Shown: piece by piece, positions 20,376 to 32,358 of the stretch
How positions within the stretch are numbered: position 1 is the first letter of the stretch
Layout: each line of letters starts with the position of its first letter
Assembly (NCBI RefSeq): GCF_014356525.2
Contig: NC_052511.1
Coordinates: 52,298,149-52,362,148, forward strand
Source: Nilaparvata lugens
Taxonomy: Eukaryota; Arthropoda; Insecta; Hemiptera; Delphacidae
DNA: 64,000 nucleotides
Direction of reading: 5' to 3'
Notes under the pieces: generated by a model
Seen by the model: the letters and a program-made list of their open reading frames with translations, nothing else
What the model was told of the DNA's origin: nothing
Database searches by the model: none
Position numbers and translations under genes: made by a program

Positions 20376-22098
20376 GGCCAGTTTCACACGGCAGAGACCT
20401 CGCTCCTGGAATATCATATTACGGAAGATCATATTTCATATTTTGCAGCTCTCCTGTACTTTCACATGGGGATCTTACGAATAAGCCGACAGATCTAACA
20501 ACTATGCCGACGTTTGCTCAAACCTATGACTCATCACTTTTTCTCAAAGTCTAACTTCCTTAAAAATATAGATAGAAGATTTCTGATTTCGGATTTGGAT
20601 TCAGCGACCCCAAATTCTTTAAAGCGTAAGTCCCATTTTCAAAAATACCCGAAAACAAGGGAGTTATAGCTGTTTTTAATATAGCTTTCCATTATCATAT
20701 GATTATATAGTACATACTAAGATAATAATACTCCTGCCTCACAAAGGACAGGCAAAGGTTTTAAGAAGTTTTTGAACACCTGAGAAGTTTATACATAAAC
20801 ATTTTAATTTTTAAAAGTTCTAGTTTTCCAAAAAAATATTGAACTATGAAAAGATGAATCCAAATATGAAATCATAAATCATCTCCACTCATCACCCAAT
20901 AAAATAGGAGGAAAAGGAATGTTGTACAGTAAAATTCACTGAATTTCAATTGTCATTCAACAATCCAATTTATCAGGTTCAAATCGTTGAATATCACTTT
21001 AAATTCCCAGCAATTATTGACTATTTCTTTTTACAATCAGAAAAATCTATTATGAACATACAGTATAAACATTGTGCTGATCTGAATCGATCTATGGTAA
21101 TAATAGGAATTGAAAGAATAGAAAATGTCATGGCATTCCAAGTAGTGATGTCTGTGTATTAGAACTGCTGAGTTGATAATGCATACTGAAAAAAAGTCAT
21201 GAATAGCTCAGACCAGCCTGGCGACTTTGATGCTTTTGAAACCGGAATCTTGTTTTATTTTTATTAAAGAATGATACGGAATGAAAACCATGTATCATAG
21301 TACAAAGCTTTGTATCATGAGTAAGATTGACAATCATGGCTTGTCGATTTTAGTTGCTGACCTAAATCCTCATTCCTCAGTCGTAGAACTATGGACCAAG
21401 CGCGAGCATTTGCCTTTTATGTCATATACCGTCGACACAAACTTATGAAATTTATGAAAAGCTTGATAGCTTGAATAGTGATCTGATATTTGTTACACGT
21501 TTTTATTCTAAGACATAATATGTCTTGTAGACTAATTTTTATGTTTCTTCAATCGGCAGGAAAACTTTGGTTTTTCAAGTTATCTTACTCCCTTATTTTG
21601 GGGTATTTCCAGAAATCAAGATAAATAACCTACCAAATTTCCTACACGAATACAGTGTAAGTTGTATTATAATAGCTAGAGTACTTACGTACTGTATAGT
21701 ACAGTACCTGTTCGTTTTTACCGTATAATTATATGATAATAGAAAGCTTTATTAAAAACAGCCATAACTTCCTTGTTTTCGGATATTTTCGAAAACGGGA
21801 CTTACGCTTTAAAGAATTTGGGGTCGCTGAATCCAAATCCGAAATCAGAAATCTTCTATCTATATTTTTAAGGAAGTTAGACTTTGAGAAAAAAGTGATG
21901 AGTCATACTTTGTGGAAACGGCGGCGTAGTTGTTAGATCTTGCCTCTGCTTGCCTCGAGGGGAAAAGACGTGACAAAACGAGGTCCTGGATAGGAGTCAC
22001 CATGTGAAAGACACGATTTGACTCAATGTACTTCGACAAAAAAACGAGAACTCTGTTCAGTGTTCAAGTTGCACGTCTCCTATCGTGTGAAAGAGGCC
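20376..22098. mobile_element. Foldback, PIF/Harbinger-like non-autonomous element
   Basis: Termini GGCCAGTTTCACACG and inverted GGCCTCTTTCACACG with a 3-bp target duplication TTA (20373-20375 and 22099-22101). The arm 2 copy of the host hAT has the uninterrupted site at about 54036. Beyond the short ends, 20480-20710 and 21720-21950 form a long inverted repeat of about 230 bp. TTA duplication and GGCC...TTTCACAC ends fit the Tourist/Harbinger group. No transposase is seen. Confidence 0.8.
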
Positions 22099-22570
22099 TT
22101 ACTGGCTACATAGAGTACGCATTATCGGTTCGCATTACTCGCAAAATGGTAGTTAATCGGTTGCTATGTCTCTACACTTGTTTCTGTTTACACAGCACCA
22201 CAATTACCAGTCAGTCTAGACGGCGCAATATTTGCAATAGTGCTGATGGCATTTCCTTGAAGACTTCAGAAATCAGAAATAAACAAGCACTAACTATTCA
22301 TTCTTTATCTAATAATTATTCCTCTTCTCTTCTCTTTCTCTATCATGAATAGAATAATATCTAGTTGAAGTAAATATAGTTGGCTCTACGAAATTTCATT
22401 TAGTAGTGTAATGGTTCAGCTTCCGCGTTGTTCGGTCGGTATGGCGTTACGGTATCCTCTTTTATTATCAATATTATTAATTCGAGTCATATTGATTCAC
22501 TCTACAATGTGAACTCAAAGTGATAAAAGTGTGAACTCTATCCCGTCCTGATGTAGGATAGAAATGCTTT

Positions 22571-23310
22571 TTCCTCCACCACTGTCTAAAGTACTTACTT
22601 TACTCCCTGAATCCTAATACTAAAGTGTCACTTTTTCGCTCTCGGTAGTAAAAAACTCGGTAGACTCCCTAGGGAGTAAAAGTGACTTCATTTAAATAAC
22701 ATGGGAAGCATCTCTATTTTAAAAACTTACATTATAATAGGTTAGAAGGTCTAAGCTCAGATGAGAAAGCATAAAGAGGTGTCTGTCATTGAGTCAACTG
22801 AATTCAATACCACAACCAGAAATTTGATCAACTCATGAAATTATGTTTGTATGATATTATATTCTTAATATTAGTAGACGATAAAAATTTATACAATTTT
22901 AAAAATATCTTATTCTATTCAAAATACCAGCCAACAAATATTTTTGATCTGCAATTCAAATCTTAACCGCGTGATCTGGAGTCAGCCATTTTTGGTAGAC
23001 ACCCAGCTGATATAATTGTTACAACTTTGCTAGATAGCGCAATCGGCAGTGCCAATCAGACGGCCGGTTTTTAGGTTTTAGATTTTAGGTTATGTTGTTA
23101 GGAAACATTGTCACCAATACGTGAGTTATTAAAATGATTTTATTTGCAGTTCCTATAAAAAAATGTAGATGGAGGAAAAATGTTGTGTACATCACGAGTG
23201 AAAAACACTTTTTCTCCCTCAGGAAAATTGTTGCCCGAGGCGAAACCGAAAAACTTTTCCCTCAGGAGAAAAAGTCGTACTTTTCACTCTAGATATACAA
23301 ATAACTATTG
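22571..23310. mobile_element. Arm-1-specific insertion of about 740 bp
   Basis: Arm 2 reads directly from 'gaaatgctttt' to 'gttctacataaaaaag', whereas arm 1 has about 740 bp between them. The insert has repeated motifs near its right end ('gaaaaacactttttctccct', 'ttccctcaggagaaaaagt') that are partly inverted. I could not define terminal repeats or a target duplication. Confidence 0.55.
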
Positions 23311-23785
23311 TTCTACATAAAAAAGACTCCGATGAGTCATAATGCTTCCTCAGTTCTCACTATCATGAAGGATACAGCAAATTTAAGGTAGGACATCAAA
23401 TAAAAAAGTTATTTCCAATCTTGAAAACATTCATAGAAATAGAATGTTTAATTTTAATATTATTCCCAAGTATTTTTTCATTTTAATAATATCCTCTCCC
23501 TCTATAATGAGCCCTTTTTCATCACCACACACTGTTACTGAACATGTAATTGAGGAGGAACAAATTAATCTGCAAATCCGTAGAAACCAATCCGAAAAAC
23601 AAATGCAAAAATGCATGAAAATTACTTTTGCCAATCCCGGGATCAGTCCCGGATCCCGGGATTGATATTGGATAATCCCGAAATACCGGGATTGGAAATC
23701 AGTCCCGGGATTGACATCCCTAGTTGTAATTCTATTACAAACTCAGAACATATAGAGATTGTAGAGTAGTAGTGGAGAAATATTA

Positions 23786-24210
23786 TTTAGGGCCGGCTTC
23801 TGATCTCGGAATTCAGTCAAGTTCTAGACTTTAAACAGCTGGAGTCAGAAAACTGGCTTAGCCGCAGTTTTTATGACAATCTTAATTTTCTCATTTCTAT
23901 AATTGGAAACGTTTTTCCTTGACGAAATTTAACAATCCTGAATAATTCAAAATAGCAGAAACTTTACACTATTTTCCCTTTATTTTATTTTGTGTTCAAT
24001 TTTCAAGTTTTTCGAAATTTAATTTAAACGTAACTGTTCACACTATTTTTCCTTCATTTCATGTTGTGTTCAATTTTCTAGTTTTTCGAAATTAAGTTCA
24101 AACATGACCTTGATTATGAGTAGGCCCCGTTTCGGAAATCCAATTTTCCGACTCCAGATGTTTAAAGTATATAACTTAGCTGAATCTCGAGCTCGGATAC
24201 CGGCCCTAAA
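23786..24210. mobile_element. MITE with TTTAGGGCCGG termini, arm 1
   Basis: Ends TTTAGGGCCGGCTTCTGA and inverted TTTAGGGCCGGTATCCGA. The inner arms stay partly complementary (both contain 'ctccag', 'tttaaac' and 'tttccgactc'-like words). Other copies: 38302-38675, a piece at 39946-40012, and 49648-52238 (arm 2, with large insertions). Confidence 0.75.
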
Positions 24211-24976
24211 TGGAGTCTATCTATTATTATGTTATCTATAACGAAGTTTCAAGATTTTATCAATTCTTTCCCAATTGATAATAGCTCCTAAACACCCATC
24301 TTCTTAACTTAATCTAACCTTATTTTACAATAGGCTATAGCCTAGTTAAAATCATCAATACAGACTTATATTGAAGATACATTTATTAGAAGATTACATT
24401 TATCCTCCTAGCAACATTTGGACTGTTGTATAAATTAGAATTGGAACCGTTTTGGGCTTATAAGCCTGTGGTACTCTTCTGAAAGTTTTGTAATTATGAC
24501 TGATTGATTGAATATTTATAATACAATATTCCAATTGAAAATGACCTAAGTTATGGTCGAAACTAGTCGTTGTAATATTTTAAATAATAAAGGGTACTAC
24601 AAGTTTTCATATTATTTTTGATTATTAGTTCTATTTTATCCTATCTACATTATTATATTCAGGAATATCATATCCACCACTGACAAAGCCGCCATGTCAT
24701 GAAGCTGTGACTCCGAAACTCTCTAAGCCAATTAGAGAGAAGCAATACTTGGTCGCTCCTCCTTCAAACTCATCACGCCTTCCTATTGGTCGATACGATG
24801 TCAGCCTATTCAGTTCCCCGCTTGATTTCACTCCCACTTCAAGTATAATGTTTTCAGTCAAATCCATTCGCACATCAGTTTGTCAGGTTTTCTAGTATAT
24901 GAGATCAAGTCTTATTATAAAGAAAAGATAGCATAAAAAGATATCCCGTGGACTTTATGTTCAACATTTCATTTTT
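24211..24976. other. Arm 1 DNA without a called element
   Basis: AT-rich DNA shared with arm 2 (about 48666-49640). It includes 'aaatgacctaagttatggtcgaa' and a 62-codon open frame at 24707 without a recognisable domain. Arm 2 carries an extra 351-bp retroposon inside the corresponding stretch. Confidence 0.5.
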
Positions 24977-25756
24977 GACCGAGCGAAGTGAGTTCTAAGA
25001 TTCAAGTCGACGGTTTGGTATTTCTCTTAATGTTTGAATGTTTAAATGTTTGAATGTTTAAATGTTTAAATGTTTAAATGTTTAAATGTTTAAATGTTTA
25101 AATGTTTAAATGTTTAAATGTTTAAATGTTTAAATGTTTAAATGTTTGAATGTTTATATGTTGCGCATTTACGGCGAAACGCGGTGATAGATTTTCATGA
25201 AATTTGACAGGTATGTTCCTTTTTAATTGCGCGTCGACGTATATACAAGGTTTTTGGAATTTTGCATTTCAAGGATAATATAAAACAAATACCTTAAAGT
25301 GATATAGACCCACAATGCCTATGCCTTCCCAATGATATAGCTCTTACTTGAAATTGAAGGCCGCCATTGGGGTATTTTAGCACGAGATATTATATATATA
25401 TAATATTTGTAATACTATAGATCACAAAGGCATTGGTGGCATTGTATGTAATAATCTTATGGGTTGCCCCCTCAATGGCGGATTTCAATTCCAAGTACGA
25501 CACTAGCGCTGCATGTACGTCTATTCATCTTCAAGGTCTTTGATATAAAAGGAAAAAGGAGCCTCATTCATATGCCAATATTAGAGTAAAAATCAGACTA
25601 TAGAAATATACATAATAAATCAGCTGACAAGTGATTAAACATATGTGTGGAGAAGCCAGTCTATTGCTGTATTTCCATAAGGTATATACAAGTAATTAAG
25701 CATGTACTTGTGGATGAGAATACTGCGTGAGCTCTACTATTCACAGAGCTACTAGT
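24977..25756 (+). repeat. Dispersed repeat R1, copy 1
   Basis: Starts GACCGAGCGAAGTGAG and ends 'ctattcacagagctactagt'. Further copies are at 27836-28471 (+), 44585-45233 (-) and 47985-48665 (-), with a diverged one near 33655-34180. All share 'ttacggYgaaacgcggt' and 'atgaaatttgacag'. I find no terminal inverted repeat; the CTAG near one end recalls Helitrons but no TC start is clear, so the class is open. Confidence 0.7.
25029..25165. repeat. (TTTAAATG)n microsatellite, about 16 copies
   Basis: An 8-bp repeat expanded inside copy 1 of R1. The arm 2 partner (about 48590-48620) and the other R1 copies have only two to four units. Confidence 0.9.
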
Positions 25757-25869
25757 ATATCAATATCATTCACGCACAAGCCCACAAAAAAAGAGGTCAT
25801 CATCCTCAACATCATAAGGTACATAATCATTTGCCAGTGGCTTAGACAAACTAAAACTGAACTTTATTA

Positions 25870-26075
25870 GATTCATCTCTTTCTTTCTTTCTCTTTCTTC
25901 CTGTCTTCCTGTAACTCTTTATCTCTCTCTTTACCTTCCTAATTTTCTTTCTCTCTTTGTTCCTCTCTTTCTCTCTCTCTATATCCCTCCTCCTCTTTCT
26001 CTCTTTCTGCATTTCTTCCCTCCTCTTTTTCTTTCTCTCTTTTTTCCTCTTTCTCTCTCACATTATCATCTTTTC
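25870..26075. repeat. CT-rich tract (uninterrupted insertion site)
   Basis: Pyrimidine-rich tract. Its partner in arm 2 is split by a LINE tail (47067-47753), so this copy shows the pre-insertion state. Confidence 0.75.
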
Positions 26076-26562
26076 TTCTTGAAGCCTTCTCACAAAATGT
26101 TTCAAACAATAACTGAGCTACCAAGTTATATAATTTATTACATCTGCCAGTAATTACCCTTGAAATTGTCTGAGTAATCACTCCAAATTAAGCTAATTAT
26201 CACACATTATCATGCCAGACAAGTAAGTAAATTGTTATGCACCAAGAAGGGACTTGGCAGAACTTACTTTCAAGTCCGTCGTGCTTTAAATTCAAGTAGG
26301 TGCTTGTCAAGTTTTAGCATGGCATCTCGTCATTATACTCTCAAAAACTTAATAAACTTAATACTCTCAAAAAACTTGATTAATTGTTTCTAAACACACC
26401 ATACCAGCTCTTCAATGAAGACATTGGAAGTTTTGGGGGATAATAAAATGCTTTTGCAAAGTTTCAAGTGAGGAATCATGCAAATTATAATGCTAGCATC
26501 AACTGTAGTTAATCGTACTTCTTTGTATACTGAGGTCCACGTTGTAATGGCAGGGTTTAATT

Positions 26563-27742
26563 TAGGGATGGGTATCGATACATCGATGTTTCAACATCAA
26601 ACATCGATGTTTACTGTTCGATGTTTTTCACTTATCGATGGTTCTACCCAGACATCGGTCATTCGATGTTTTTCCCAACAAAAAGGAATTTTTCAATCAG
26701 GCTCTCTGTATTTTTATGTGAGACTGTTGGATACTCTTGAAGATTTACATAACTGTGGCCCTTGTCAAGGTTAGATGCCTATTTATAATTTGAATAAGAG
26801 GTCGGATTTTTCGTTTCTTAGGAAGAAAGAGTTTTTCTTATTACAGGTGCTTTCCTCAACATACGTTTAATACCAATTATTAATCTAGCTCTGGAATAGA
26901 GGTCCTCGTATGGTATGGAGTGTAGATAGCCATAAAAAAACCTCTATTCATTCTCATTTCCTAGATAAAACTATCAGGTATTGAATGAATACGATTATGA
27001 GTAACAATGATTGCAAAAATTAGCTTAGGATGAAATCCCAAGACAGAATCTTCGAGGATATCCCGAGAGGTTTCTGACTCAACTATGAAGATGACAAATC
27101 TTGTGAACTATAATAGAGTTGATGTATCTTTCTAGTCACAACCTGACTTCAATTATTTGAAAGACTGTTGTTACTTGAATACCAAGTCTAAAATTGCTGT
27201 AATTCCAGTTAGTAACAGTTAAAATATTGAAACAATAGCTCCAGATAAAATTGTAGTCACTTTAGGAGTTTTTTTTTGTATTTTTAAGTATTTCTAGATT
27301 TGGACAAAAGAATAATACCGTCTTAATTTCTCTTATACTAAACAAATATTCAAATCTATGAAACAATATTTTAGATCATTGGATTTTCTTTTTTATATTC
27401 GATTAAATATCAATCCCCATTGATAACGTAGAGTCTGATTACCTACAACTACAAACAATTTATTAACTTTCAGTTTCGTTGCTGCCAATCAATAATATTC
27501 CTTTATTGTTAGCTACTTTTTAAAAGCTCTGTCCCTTTCTTTTACATGTACATGAAAAAGGAAATTGATTTCACTATCTGAGTTACTCTAAGGATATAAT
27601 AATCTTCCGTAAAATGTACGGCAACACGTCGATGTTTTAAACATCGATGTTTACTGTTCGATGTTTTTCACTTATCGATGTTCAGGAGAAAAAATATCGA
27701 TGTTTAAAACATCGATGTTTTGTCGTTTGATACCCATCCCTA
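26563..27742. mobile_element. hAT-like element 2, arm 1 copy
   Basis: Terminal inverted repeats TAGGGATGGGTATC and an exact 8-bp target duplication GTTTAATT (26555-26562 and 27743-27750). Subterminal arrays of AACATCGATGTTT and 'ttcgatgttttt' occur at both ends, as in hAT transposase-binding regions. The 1180-bp interior has no transposase. The unoccupied M1 copy at 55406 has GTTTGATT at this position. Confidence 0.88.
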
Positions 27743-27835
27743 GTTTAATTATCAATGGTATTGCTATCCTTGTCTATCATTCAGCAAAGCGAATAGCGCT
27801 ATCTCTTTCTCGCTTTGCTCTGTTGCCAGATAGTT

Positions 27836-28471
27836 GACCGAGCGAAGTGAGGTCTAAGATTCAAGTCGACGGTTTGGCATTTCTCTTAATGTTTAAATGT
27901 TTGAATGTTTATATGTTTTTATGTTGCGCATTTACGGTGAAACGCGGTAATAGATTTTCATGAAATTTGACAGTTATGTTCCTTTTTGAATTGCGCGTCG
28001 TCGTATATACAAGGTTTTTCGAAATTTTGCATTTCAAGGATAATATAAAAGGGAAAAGGAGCCTCCTTCATACGCCAATATTACCGTAAAAATCAGACTA
28101 TAGAATTATTCATCATAAATCAGCTGTCTAGTGGACTATAATACTACCCGTTTGAAAACATCGAATATCTTGAAAATGTATCCTTCCATTAACGTTAGTA
28201 AACAGTTGACTATAATACTACCCGTTCAAAAACATCGAACATTTTGAAAATTGTATCTTTCCATCAACGTTGTAGACAGTTGCAGCCAGACCTGATAACA
28301 GCGCTCACACTCACATTCCGGGACGACACGTCACGGTACGATATAGGACAGAAAGCTCTATGTTTATTTAGGATTTTTGATTGATAAATTATTTATTAAT
28401 TTTTGAGAAAACATAACAACAGGTCAATGTAACTCACTGAGCGCGAGGTCTACTGTTCACAGAACTACTAG
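27836..28471 (+). repeat. Dispersed repeat R1, copy 2, nested in M1
   Basis: Same family as 24977-25756. Comparison with the empty M1 at 55520-55540 places the insertion just before 'accaatgtag' / 'aacaatgtag'. Confidence 0.75.
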
Positions 28472-28799
28472 TATTTACCAATGTAGAATTAATAATTCAT
28501 TAACAAAATATTTCATCTTAATTATGAAATTATTGAAAAATATAATTCCTTGCTTAATAAAATATAATTGATTATTTTAAACAAGAATGGCCAGCTAATA
28601 TTACATCAATAAACCTGTATCAGCTACCGTCTATAGAAGGAAGGCATTGACAAGACAGAGGATCGGCAACGATGTTCTCTATCTTCCTTCACTGTCATTA
28701 TAACGTGGACCTCACTCTAGTATTAAATCCAGTCAACCCTGAATTAGTGTCATAGTATTTGTATAAATTGTTTGGTGTCCTCTTCATTATTTTGTATTA

Positions 28800-28880
28800 C
28801 TTCTTCTTTTCCTTCTTCTTCTTCTTCTTCTTCTTCTTCTTCTTCTTCTTCTTCTTCTTCTTCTTCTTCTTCTTTTTCTC
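28800..28880. repeat. (CTT)n microsatellite
   Basis: About 25 TTC units. The arm 2 partner (44192-44254) has about 14 to 20 GAA units with interruptions. Confidence 0.95.
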
Positions 28881-29199
28881 GTTTTTCTTCTCTTACTCCT
28901 TCTGTTTCTCCGTCAATCAGACCGATCTGAAACCTATCAACCATTAAAGCACCTTTTGTTGACCACTTTGGTTTCGTTGAAGCTCCTTGTTCAATCAGCT
29001 TCAACTAGACTTTCAATTGACTTTGAAACCAACGTCAATCTTCTCTCCAATCTCAAACTGCAGAGTTACCTGAAACCTATAAAGCTGTGTGAAACATGAA
29101 TAATTCCGTGTGAACCCAGCTGGAGTTGATGAAAATCTCTCATTTGAGTCCCGAGGGATCAAAAGATATCACTGATTGGTGAGTGTTGGCACTAAGGGT

Positions 29200-29480
29200 T
29201 GATTGATACAGAAGTTGATTGATACAGAAGTTCATTGATACAGAAGTTTATTGATACAGAATTTGATTGATACAGAACATTGATACAGAAATTAATTGAC
29301 ACAGAAGTTGATTGATATAGAACTTCATTGATACTGAAGTTGATTGATACAGAAGTTGATTGATACAGAAGTTGTTTGATACAGAAATTCATTGATACAG
29401 AACTTGTTTGATACACAGGTAGATTGCTATAGAGGTTAATTGATACAGAAGTCCCTTGAAGTGAGTTTGTTTGATACAGA
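29200..29480. repeat. Minisatellite of 'gattgatacagaagtt'
   Basis: About 15-17 imperfect units of 14-16 bp. On the minus strand it reads as 'YQSTSVSIN' repeats. The arm 2 partner is at 43500-43872 and has more units. Confidence 0.85.
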
Positions 29481-29885
29481 GCTAGATTGATACACTCGTC
29501 CTAAAGTTTTGACCGCATTTTCTGACTGATTTGAGTTGCTAAATCCCTTCGGAATCAACTGGTGAAATATTTCCAATCTGGGTGTCCAGCGTTCGAGGTA
29601 GATGTAAATGAGCTTGTGGTTTGAAGATTGATGCATAATTTCCCTAGACTGCTATCTCGATTTGATTCAGTTCATGAGCTAGTATCTCGAATGTGTAATT
29701 CTGAGGAAAATACTTGATCTGGCTTTAAAGTAATCTTTGAGGAAAACTAGATGTTGATAGATTCTCTAGACTTCTCTGTCAATGTGATTCAATAGTGTTC
29801 AAGGGAAAACTCAATGTGATTCTACACTAATTCTTCAGTAATAGTGTTGAAGAAATCCATATATGATTCTAAAGTAATATTGGAG

Positions 29886-30174
29886 GATTGATTGATTGAT
29901 TGAGTACTTTATTTATGTAGATTCCAATATATCTGGCTTATACACTTATATACAATAGCTTACAATACAGCAAAATTATAGATGGATTTACATAATATAG
30001 ACTAAGAAAATAATTATTGAACTGTATATGATATGAAAAAGCAGTTTGTAATGTAATAACTATAGATAATAATCATATTGTTATGCATCTACATAAATTG
30101 GCGGAGCTTTGGACATATCAATGTCCATTCTTCGGAAAGAATATTAAAAATATCCTCCCCACTAACTCTCTACC
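29886..30174 (-). mobile_element. LINE 3'-end fragment with (CAAT)n tail
   Basis: Same unit as 15278-15562, in minus orientation: it begins GATTGATTGATTGATTGAGTAC and ends at 'actaactctctacc'. It lies just outside the inner end of arm 1. Confidence 0.7.
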
Positions 30175-30662
30175 AGGATAACCTGGAAGGTAAAGATAAC
30201 TTAGATAACTTAGATACTGATGTAAAACTGATGCCCGGTTTCACCAACCTCGATCAAATATAGCCTCGATCAAATATAGCCATGGTCAATCAGTCAATTT
30301 GATCACTCGCTCAAACATAAAACTGTTCCACCAACCTCGGGATTGATCAAAACTCTGTCGGTCAAATTCGAACATGGTCAACTCTTGTAGCTGTACTTTT
30401 CTGAAGTTGGCCAACATGTTTGCTGGCTTGCTATTGGCTACATCTGATTTTTATGGATAGAAATTACAGAGAAATTGCAATTTTTCAAATACTAATGAAT
30501 TAATAATATCATTAAACGAGAATCCAAATTAAATTCTGTAATATAGTAAATATAGTAACACTCCATGATACTCAATATCAGTTTCTCTGCTCATATTGTA
30601 AAACTTTTACAATATTCCATTTATAAATGAATCCTTAGTTTAATGAATTAAATTAACGTTTT

Positions 30663-30946
30663 GGTAGAGAGTTAGTGGGGAGGATATTTTTAATATTCTT
30701 TCCGAAGAATGGACTTGATATGTCCAAAGCTCCGCCACTTTATGTAGATGCATAACAATATAATTATCTATAGATATTATATTACAAATTACTTTTTCAT
30801 ATCATATACAGTTCAATAATTATTTTCTTAGTATATATTATGTAAATTCATCTATAATTTTGCTGTATGTAAGCCATTGTATATAAGTGTATAAGCCAGT
30901 ATATATTGTAATCTACATAATAAAGTACTCAATCAATCAATCAATC
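30663..30946 (+). mobile_element. LINE 3'-end fragment with (CAAT)n tail
   Basis: Another copy of the unit at 15278-15562, in plus orientation, nested in the Harbinger-like element. It ends 'aataaagtactcaatcaatc'. Confidence 0.7.
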
Positions 30947-31349
30947 ATATTCAGAGGGTAATTTGCGCTCTTTTTACTTTACCGTCAGGCCGTCAAAATT
31001 CAGATTACTGTACTTTTTTCGGTAATTACTGTACTGATTTATATTCATTATTTCGGGGCAGGCTCCCCCTGGGCCCCCTTCTTTTATACGCCCCTGGCAC
31101 AGACGTTTTGTATAGTCACACATTTACATTAATTTATAATAATATTTCAAATTTGAATTGAATACTTTCGTACAAAGAATTTACAAATCACCATCATTTT
31201 TGACAATTTTTTTCATGAACAAAAGAACATTCCAATTCAAATGAGATACATTGAAGTAGCAAGGTTGATCTAAGGATTGAATAACATAGGCCTACTGTGT
31301 AATAAAAGAGTAAGCAATCTTTTTCAAATCTTCCTTTATATTCTATACT

Positions 31350-32358
31350 AGCAGGTAACCCGTGCTTTGCAAGGTTCTATTTGAAAACTTGACAAACTGG
31401 AAACTTGACGTGATGAAATCTAGAAGAATTGAAAATAGGCCTATAAGAATCCTCGGTTAATTAGGAATTATATGCAGCTTTCAAGTGAATCAGTCCGGTA
31501 GTTCAGACGTGATGATGCGTCAAACATAATTTTCCTATCATTTACACGTGTATACGTGTTTAAGCTATAGTGAGGTCCACGTTATAATGGCAGTGGATGA
31601 AGATAGAAGAATAGCGATGCCGATTCTCCGCATTAATTAATTATATTTCTACACTGTCAAAAACATAATTGGCATTGTTGTGGACCTAGAAAAGGATAGT
31701 ACCAGCTTTGTCGAATGATAGACAAGTATAGCAAAACCAAAGTTGATCAAATACTGTCATTAAAACGTGGACCGCTCTATAGTTCTTTCCTTCTTTCCTT
31801 CTGTTCTAAGCCAGTTATATCCATCTATCTATCATCTTCTATACTATAATAAAGGAAATGAATGAGAATACATTTTGAAAGGTTTGAGATATCGATGTGC
31901 GGTTTTCACCATACCTTTTCTCTGGAAATCCTGTATTGGAATATGACCACATTTCAATTAAAAAAAGAAGTTGGATTCAAAATGGCGGAAAAAAATTGGG
32001 TGGACGGAAAATCTGTTTTTATCATTCGAAAAGGATCCCCAATCATACCTATCTTCTAATTTCCCTTTTAAGAGAAATGTTCTGCTGCTTCCATACAACA
32101 ACTGGAAGCATGACAAATAATTGAAAACTTGACAGACTGAAAACTTTATGTACTGTGATCAAATCTTGAAGAATTTAAAATAGGTCTATAACCATCCTCG
32201 GTTAAGCAAGAATCTATATGCAAAATTTAAAGTTAATCAGTCCAGTAGTTTAGACGCGATTATGCGTCAAATATAATTTTCCTATACTTTACACATGTAT
32301 ACATGTATAATCCAGTTCTTTCCTTTATTATAGTATAGAAGATGATAGATGGATGGAT
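31350..32358 (-). mobile_element. Helitron-like repeat cluster
   Basis: 'ctagcaggtaacccgtgctt' at 31352 is, reversed, a Helitron-type 3' end (AAGCACGGGTTACCTGCTAG before T). 31377-31564 and 32112-32305 are direct repeats of about 190 bp. 31821-31857 and 32322-32357 are inverted copies of about 36 bp ('tactataataaagg'). An M1 MITE interrupts the left part. Classification is tentative. Confidence 0.45.
31565..31782. mobile_element. MITE M1, compact 218-bp copy
   Basis: Ends CTATAGTGAGGTCCACGT and inverted CTATAGAGCGGTCCACGT. This is the shortest two-ended copy and useful for defining M1. Further ends of the family are at 33658, 39838, 42750, 44340, 55406, 61049 and 63941. Confidence 0.85.

Larger units (their letters stand above)
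20122..23722. mobile_element. hAT-like element 1, arm 1 copy
   Basis: Termini are TAGGGATCCCGAATCC and, inverted, TAGGGATGTCAATCCC. An 8-bp target duplication GTTGTAAT flanks it (20114-20121 and 23723-23730), diagnostic of hAT transposons. Subterminal regions repeat 'cccgggatt' words, typical of transposase-binding arrays. No transposase is recognisable, so it is non-autonomous. Without its two nested insertions it would be about 1.1 kb, like the arm 2 copy at 52305-54326. Confidence 0.8.
26526..28723. mobile_element. MITE family M1, composite copy in arm 1
   Basis: M1 termini are (CTATAG)TGAGGTCCACGT..ATAATGGCAGT. Here the left end is 26530-26552 and the right end about 28695-28720. Two younger elements interrupt it: hAT-2 (26563-27742) and R1 (27836-28471). 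The copy at 55406-55720 lacks both, so the pre-insertion sequence can be read directly. Confidence 0.8.
19966..29855 (+). repeat. Arm 1 of a large inverted duplication
   Basis: This segment is the reverse complement of 43103-54490 over most of its length. Sampled stretches differ mainly by single-base homopolymer indels and scattered substitutions. Homology begins at 'ttatagtaaagcaatatcc' (19966) and ends at 'tctacacta' (29855). Private to this arm: a 1723-bp foldback element (20376-22098), a 740-bp insertion (22571-23310) and an expanded 8-bp microsatellite (25029-25165). Confidence 0.85.

Noticed and set aside
22026..22352. 108-codon ORF conserved between the arms
   Set aside because: Its start lies in the foldback element and its end in the hAT, so it spans an insertion junction; the shared part is explained by the duplication.
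24977..25756. R1 as a Helitron on the basis of CTAG at one end
   Set aside because: No TC start and no strong terminal hairpin could be shown; left unclassified.
28750..29004. Poly-Glu frame
   Set aside because: TTC/GAA microsatellite; the arm 2 partner differs in length and frame.
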